Assembly (NCBI GenBank): GCA_920105625.2
Contig: OV050031.1
Span: 77,013,995 to 77,077,994 of the forward strand
Length of the DNA stretch: 64,000 nucleotides
Source of the DNA: Clusia tigrina
Lineage: Eukaryota > Arthropoda > Insecta > Diptera > Clusiidae
Direction of reading: 5' to 3'
Both the position numbers and the translations under genes were made by a program. The notes below the pieces were generated by a model. That model ran no database searches and was not told where the DNA came from. It saw only the letters and a program-made list of their open reading frames with translations. Below are positions 58,412 to 64,000 of the stretch, in pieces (position 1 is the stretch's first letter; each line of letters begins with the position of its first letter).

Positions 58412-61400
58412 AATAGCGCCATCGACTGAGACGCGTACAGAGACGCTGACAGAGGCTGCGACGCCGACTGAGACGCCGACTGAGGAAGATAGGGGTAGAT
58501 ATAGGCTTAGAGAAGGCAGCAGACCTCCCTATCGACAGCGGCATCGACTGAGACGCCTACAGAGACCCTGACAGAGGCTACGACGCCGACTGAGACGCCT
58601 ACTAAGGCGGATTGGGGTAGATATAGGCTTAGAGAAGGCAGCAGACCCCCCCCATTCGACAGTGGCATCGGCTGAGACGCCTACAGAGATGCTGACAGAG
58701 GCTGCGACGCCGACTGAGACCCCGACTGAGGCAGATAGTGGTAGATAAAGGCATAGAGAAGGCAGCAGACCCCCGAATCGACAGCGGCAGCTACTGAGAC
58801 GCCTACAGAGACGCTGACAGAGGATGCGACGCCGACTGAGGCAGATAGGGGTAGATAGAAGCATAGAGAAGGCAGCAGACCCCCAATAGACAGCGTCAGC
58901 GACTGAGACGCCTACAGAGACGCTTACAGAGGCTGCGAGCCGACCGAGACGCCGACTGAGGCGGATAGGGGTAGATATAGGCATAGAGAAGGCAGCAGAG
59001 CCCCCAATCGACAGCGGCAGCGACTGAGACACCTACAGCGACGCCTACTGAGACGCCGACTGAGGCAGATAGGCATAGATGCAAGCATAGACAAGGCAGC
59101 AAACCCACCACTCGACAGCGGCATTGCCTGAGACGCGTACAGATACGCTGACAGTGTCTGCGACGCCGACTGCGACGCCGACTGAGGCGCCGACTGAGAC
59201 GCCGACTGAGGCAGATAGGGGTAGATAAAGGCATAGAGAAGGCAGCAGACCCCCCCCCCCCAATCGACAGCGATTGAGACGCCTACAGCGACGCCGACTG
59301 AGACGCCGACTGAGGCAGATAGGCGTACATACAGGCATACAGAAGGCAGCAAACCCCCCAATCGACAGCGGCATCGATTGAAACGCGTACAGAGACGCTG
59401 ACAGAGGCAGATAGGGGTAGATATAGGTATAGAGAGGGAAGCCGACCCCCCCAATCGACAGCGGCATCGACTGAGACGCCTACAGAGACGCTGACAGAGG
59501 CTGCGACGCCGACTGAGGCGCCAACTGAGCCAGATAGGGGAAGATAAAGGCATAGTGAAGGCAGCAGACCCCCCAATCGACAGCGGAAACTACTGAGACG
59601 CCTACAGAGACGCTGACAGAGGCTGCGACGCCGACTGAGGCAGATAAGGGTAGATATAGGCATAGAGAAGGCAGCAGACCCCCCAATCGACAGCGGCAGC
59701 GACGGAGACGGCTACAGAGAGGCTGACAGAGGCTGTGACGCCGACTGAGACGCTGACTGATTCAGATAGGGGTAGATATAGGCATAGAGCAGGTAGCAGA
59801 CCCCCCAATCGACAACGGCAGCGACTGAGACGCTTACAGGAACGCTGACAGAGGCTGTGACGCCGACTGAGACGCCAACTGAGGCAGATGGGGATAGATA
59901 TAGGCACAGAGAAGGCAGCAGACCCCCCAAATCGACAGAGACTGAGAAGCCTACAGCGACGCCGACTGAGGCAGATAGGCGTAGATACAGGCATAGAGAA
60001 GGCAGCAGACCCCCCAATCGACAACGGCAGCGACTGAGACGCCTACAGAGACCCTGACAGAGGCTGCGACGCCGACTGAGACGCCTACTAAGGCGGATTG
60101 GGGTAGATATAGGAATAGAGAAGGCAGCAGACCCCCCAATCAACACCGACTGAGACGCCTACAGGGACGCCGATTGAGACGCGACTGAGGCAGATAGGCG
60201 TAGATACAGGCATAGAGAAGGCAGCAGACCCCCAATCGACAGCGGCATCGACTGAGGCGCGTACAGAGACGCTGACAGAGGCTGCGACACAGACTGAGAC
60301 GCCGACTGAGGCAGATAGGGGCAGATATAGGCATAGAGAGGGCAGCAGAGCCCCCAATCGACAGTGGCAGCGACTGAGAGACGCCTACAGAGACGCTGAC
60401 AGAGGCTGCGACGCCGACTGAGGCAGATAGGGGTGTAGATAGGCATAGAGAAGGCAGCAGACCCCCCAATCAACAGCGGCAGCTACTGAGACGCCTACAG
60501 AGACGCTGACAGAAGTTGCGACGCTGGCTGAGACGCCGACTGAGGCAGATAGGGGTAAATATAGGCATAGAGAAGGCAGCAGACCCCCCTATCGACAGCG
60601 GCAGCGACTGAGACGCCTACAGAGACGCTGACAGAGGCTGCGATGCCGACTGAGACGCCGAGTGAGACAGATAGGGGTAGATATAGGCATAGAGAAGGCA
60701 GCAGACCCCCCTATCGACAGCGGCAGCGACTGAGACGCCTACAGAGACGCTGACAGAGGCTGCGATGCCGACTGAGACGCTTAGTGAGACAGATAGGGGT
60801 AGATATAGGCATAGAGTAGGCAGCAGACCCCCCTATCGACAGCGGCAGCGACTGAGACGCCTACAGAGACGCTGACAGTGTCTGCGACGCCGACTGCGAC
60901 ACCGACTGAGGAAGATAGGGGTAGATAAAGGCATAGAGAAGGCAGCAGACCCCCGAATCGACAGTGGCAGCGACTGAGACGCCTACAGAGACGCTGACAG
61001 AGGCGGCGACGCCAGCTGAGGCAGATAGGGGTAGATATAGGCATGGAGCAGGCAGCAGACCCCCCCAATCGACAACGGCAGCGACTGAGACGCCTACAGA
61101 GACACTGACAGAGGCTGCGACGCCGACTGAGACGCCGAATGTGGCAGATAGGGGTAGATATAGGCATAGAGAGGGCAGCAGAGCCCCCAATCGACAGTGG
61201 CAGCGACTGAGACGCCTACAGAGACGCTGACAGAGGCTGCGACGCCGACTGAGGCAGATAGGGGTGTATATAGGCATAGAGAAGGCAGCAGACCCCCCAA
61301 TCTACAGCGGCAGCTACTGAGACGCCTACAGAGACGCTGACAGAAGTTGCGACGCTGGCTGAGACGCCGACTGAGGCAGATAGGGGAAAATATAGGCATA

Positions 61401-62237
61401 GAGAAGGCAGCAGACCCCCCTATCGACAGCGGCAGCGACTGAGACGCCTACAGAGACGCTGACAGAGGCTACGTTGCCGACTGAGACGTCGAGTGAGACA
61501 GATAGGGGTAGATATAGGCATAGAGAAGGCAGCAGACCCCCCAATCGACAGCGGAAACTACTTAGACGCCTACAGAGACGCTGACAGAGGCTGCGATGCC
61601 GACTGAGACGCCGACTGAGACAGATAGGGGTAGATATAAGCATAGAGAAGGCAGCAGACCACCCAAATCGACATCGGCAGCGACTGAGACGCCTACAGAG
61701 ACTCTGACAGAGGCTGCGACGCCGACTGAGGCGCCAACTGAGCCAGATAGGGGAAGATAAAGGCATAGAGAAGGCAGCAGACCCCCCTATCGACAGCGGC
61801 AGCGGCTGAGACGCCTACAGAGACGCTGACAGAGGCTGCGATGCCGACTGAGACGCCGACTGAGGCAGATAGGGGTAGATAAAGGCATAGAGAAGGCAGC
61901 AGACCCCCGAATCGACAGCGGCAGCTACTGAGACGCCTACAGAGACGCTGACAGAGGATGCGACGCCGACTGAGGCAGATAGGGGTAGATAGAAGCATAG
62001 AGAAGGCAGCAGACCCCCAATAGACAGCGTCAGCGACTGAGGCGCCTACAGAGACGCTGACAGACGCTGCGAGCCGACCGAGACACCGACTGAGGCGGAT
62101 AGGGGTAGATATAGGCATAGAGAAGGCAGCAGAGCCCCCAATCGACAGCGGCAGCGACTGAGACACCTACAGCGACGCCTACTGAGACGCCGACTGAGGC
62201 AGATAGGCATAGATGCAAGCATAGACAAGGCAGCAAA

Positions 62238-62252
62238 CCCTGAGACCTGAGA
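62238..62252 (+). other. Unique abnormal joint between M8 and M9
   Basis: The normal M8/M9 joint reads GCAAACCCACCACTCGACAG, then CGGCATTGCCTGAGACG. Here GCAAACCC is followed directly by TGAGACCTGAGACGCG: about 20 bases are replaced by TGAGA, a net loss of about 15. The inserted TGAGA looks templated by the adjacent CTGAGA. I saw no second example in the window. Confidence 0.85.
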
Positions 62253-62380
62253 CGCGTACAGATACGCTGACAGTGTCTGCGACGCCGACTGCGACGCCGA
62301 CTGCGACGCCGACTGAGACGCCGACTGAGACGCCGACTGAGGCAGATAGGGGTAGATAAAGGCATAGAGAAGGCAGCAGA

Positions 62381-62396
62381 CCCCCCCACCACGCAC
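62381..62396 (+). other. Interrupted C-run with foreign bases
   Basis: At the M9/M10 joint, where other copies have a pure C-run, this copy reads seven C, then ACCACGCA, then CAATCGACAGCG. It is the only C-run I noticed broken by several non-C bases. It is about 140 bases from the other unique joint at 62,238. Confidence 0.85.
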
Positions 62397-63276
62397 AATC
62401 GACAGCGATTGAGATGCCTACAGCGACGCCGACTGAGACGCCGACAGAGGCAGATAGGCGTACATACAGGCATATAGAAGGCAGCAGACCCCCCAATCGA
62501 CAGCGGCATCGATTGAAACGCGTACAGAGACGCTGACAGAGGCAGATAGGGGTAGATATAGGTATAGAGAGGGAAGCCGACCCCCCCAATCGACAGCGGC
62601 ATCGACTGAGACGCCTACAGAGACGCTGACAGAGGCTGCGACGCCGACTGAGGCAGATAGGGGTGTATATAGGCATAGAGAAGGCAGCAGACCCCCCAAT
62701 CCACAGCGGCAGCTACTGAAACGCCTACAGAGACGCTGACAGAAGCTGCGACGCTGACTGAGGCGCCAACTGAGCCATATAGGGGAAGATAAAGGCATAG
62801 TGAAGGCAGCAGACCCCCCAATCGACAGCGGAAACTACTGAGACGCCTACAGAGACGCTGACAGAGGCTGCGACGCCGACTGAGACGCCGACTGAGGCAG
62901 ATAATGGTAGATATAGGCATAGAGAATCCAGCAGACCCCCCAATCGACAGCGGCAGCGACGGAGACGGCTACAGAGATGCTGACAGAGGCTGTGACGCCG
63001 ACTGAGACGCCGACTGATTCAGATAGGGGTAGATATAGGCATAGAGCAGGCAGCAGACCCCCCAATCGACAACGGCAGCGACTGAGACGCTTACAGAGAC
63101 GCTGACAGAGGCTGTGACGCCGACTGAGACGCCAACTGAGGCAGATGGGGATAGATATAGGCACAGAGAAGGCAGCAGACCCCCCAAATCGACAGAGACT
63201 GAGAAGCCTACAGCGACGCCGACTGAGGCAGATAGGCGTAAATACAGGCATAGAGAAGGCAGCAGACCCCCCAATC

Positions 63277-64000
63277 AATAGCGCCATCGATTGAGACGCG
63301 TACAGAGACGCTGACAGAGGCTGCGACGCCGACTGAGACGCCGACTGAGGAAGATAGGGGTAGATATAGGCTTAGAGAAGGCAGCAGACCTCCCTATCGA
63401 CAGCGGCATCGACTGAGACGCCTACGGTGACCCTGACAGAGGCTTAGACGCCGACTGAGACGCCTACTAAGGCGGATTGGGGTAGATATAGGCATAGAGA
63501 AGGCAGCAGACCCCCAATCAACAGCGACTGAGACGCCTACAGGGACGCCGATTGAGACGCGACTGAGACAGATAGGCGTAGATACAGGCATAGAGAAGGC
63601 AGCAGACCCCCAATCGACAGCGGCATCGACTGAGACGCGTACAGAGACGCTGACAGAGGCTGCGACACAGACTGAAGCGCCGACTGAGGCAGATAGGGGC
63701 AGATATAGGCTTAGATTAGGCAGCAGACCCCCCCCCCCCAATCGACAGTGGCATCGGCTGAGACGCCTACAGAGATGCTGACAGAGGCTGCGACGCCGAC
63801 TGAGACGCCGACTGAGGCAGATAGGGGTAGAAAAAGGCATAGAGAAGGCAGCAGACCCCCGAATCGACAGCGGCAGCTACTGAGATGCCTACAGAGACGC
63901 TGACAGAGAATGCGACGCCGACTGAGGCAGATAGGGGTAGATAGAAGCATGTAGAAGGCAGCAGACCCCCAATAGTCAGAGTCAGCGACTGAGACGCCTA
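63277..64000. repeat. HOR copy D18, cut by the window end
   Basis: M1 to M6 and the start of M7 are visible in order. Private changes include CCTACGGTGACCCTG and GGCTTAGACGCCG in M2, GCTTAGATTAGGCAG in M4, GTAGAAAAAGGC in M5 and AATAGTCAGAGTCAGCG at the M6/M7 joint. The array continues past the window. Confidence 0.85.

Larger units (their letters stand above)
58412..63276. repeat. HOR copy D17, composite with a family C insertion (4,865 bp)
   Basis: An M1-M2 start, then a jump near 58,628 to M4's tail, M5-M11, an M12-to-M14 fusion and M19-M22 (to about 60,010). A partial M2-M3-M4 follows, then about 1 kb of family C monomers (about 60,320-61,400), and an M16/M17 to M14 run. M5-M9 come next with an abnormal M8/M9 joint at 62,238, then M10-M13, an M13/M14 fusion and M19-M22. 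It is about twice the normal HOR length because a start word was lost at the M22-to-M2 joint near 60,010. Confidence 0.78.
1..64000. repeat. Uninterrupted satellite DNA array, ~122-bp monomer, head-to-tail
   Basis: The whole window is tandem copies of one monomer. Landmarks recur about every 98-122 bases throughout: GACTGAGACGCCTACAGAG, GGCAGATAGGGGTAGATATA, GGCATAGAGAAGGCAGCAGA, then a C-run and AATCGACAGCGGCA. All copies I read have the same orientation, and no unique spacer, inserted element or inverted segment was seen. My tally of a consensus 122-mer is A 36, C 33, G 41, T 12. There is no gene anywhere: the 122-bp period is not a multiple of three, and the frames that stay open are overlapping antisense and sense shadows of the same repeat. 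Long head-to-tail arrays with higher-order structure are typical of eukaryotic heterochromatin. I do not recognise the family and infer no function. Confidence 0.97.
29000..64000. repeat. Family D satellite, 22-monomer higher-order repeat array
   Basis: The HOR start word AATAGCGCCATCGA (AATCAATAGCGCC or AATTAATAGCGCC) occurs at 30,681, 33,290, 34,553, 35,526, 38,027, 40,203, 42,806, 43,357, 45,852, 46,193, 48,708, 50,673, 51,457, 52,804, 54,657, 55,641, 58,412 and 63,277. Between starts the same diagnostic monomers recur in the same order, complete or with internal blocks missing. A related older form, GATAGCGCCATCGACTG, occurs in families A and B (about 1,987, 3,894, 4,333, 7,982, 17,361), so this HOR start derives from those families. 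Copy numbers D1-D18 and monomer names M1-M22 are mine. Confidence 0.88.

Noticed and set aside
1..64000. CRISPR array
   Set aside because: The repeats are contiguous 98-165-bp units conserved over their full length. There are no unique spacers, no 25-40-base direct repeat and no cas genes.
1..64000. Ribosomal RNA or 5S/tRNA gene cluster
   Set aside because: Tandem units of ~120 bases prompted a check for 5S-like genes, but I see no 5S internal control region, tRNA box A/B pair or T-run terminator. The + strand is too T-poor for such terminators.
1..64000. Telomeric or interstitial telomere repeats
   Set aside because: The C-rich words are single homopolymer runs within a 122-bp unit. No short tandem TTAGGG-type, TTTAGGG-type or similar repeat is present.

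Overview
The window is one uninterrupted tandem satellite array. I see no gene, RNA gene, transposon, CRISPR array or unique sequence in its 64,000 bases. Every part I read is a variant of one monomer of about 122 bp, always head-to-tail in the same orientation: roughly 550 copies, estimated by dividing the window by an average unit of about 115 bp rather than counted. The consensus monomer has A 36, C 33, G 41 and T 12 (about 61% GC, strongly T-poor on the + strand). Megabase-style satellite organisation with higher-order repeats points to a eukaryotic nuclear chromosome, such as centromeric, pericentromeric, subtelomeric or another heterochromatic block. That is an inference; I do not recognise the satellite and cannot name the lineage.

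The repeat is nested at several scales. (1) About half of the monomer is made of degenerate copies of a 12-bp word related to GACGCCGACTGA. (2) Monomers come in length classes of about 98, 110, 122 and 146 bp, differing mostly by 12-bp steps, plus a 165-bp form carrying a 42-bp internal duplication. A C-homopolymer of 5 to 15 bases in each monomer adds further length variation. (3) Monomer variants recur in fixed order as higher-order repeats (HORs). (4) Blocks of 0.5 to 3.7 kb are segmentally duplicated in tandem.

Layout, with family names that are mine. Family A, about 1-11,240, holds a 3.65-kb tandem segmental duplication (3,897-7,546 and 7,547-11,239) and six expanded 12-bp minisatellite tracts. 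Family B, about 11,240-22,000, is a mosaic of 0.47-kb, 1.04-kb and 2.85-kb repeated blocks. Family C, about 22,000-29,000, has a 1.95-kb tandem duplication. Family D, about 29,000-64,000, is built on a 22-monomer HOR whose full form is 2,603 bp (40,203-42,805). Family D has 18 HOR starts in the window, marked by AATAGCGCCATCGA. Many copies are deletion derivatives with chimeric monomers at the joints, and four carry cassettes of family C monomers.

Open reading frames on both strands are by-products of the repeat. The monomer is not a multiple of three, so each frame is scrambled at every monomer, and I annotate no CDS. The value of the window lies in its record of satellite evolution: 12-mer amplification, HOR formation, unequal exchange, inter-family conversion and recent homogenisation.
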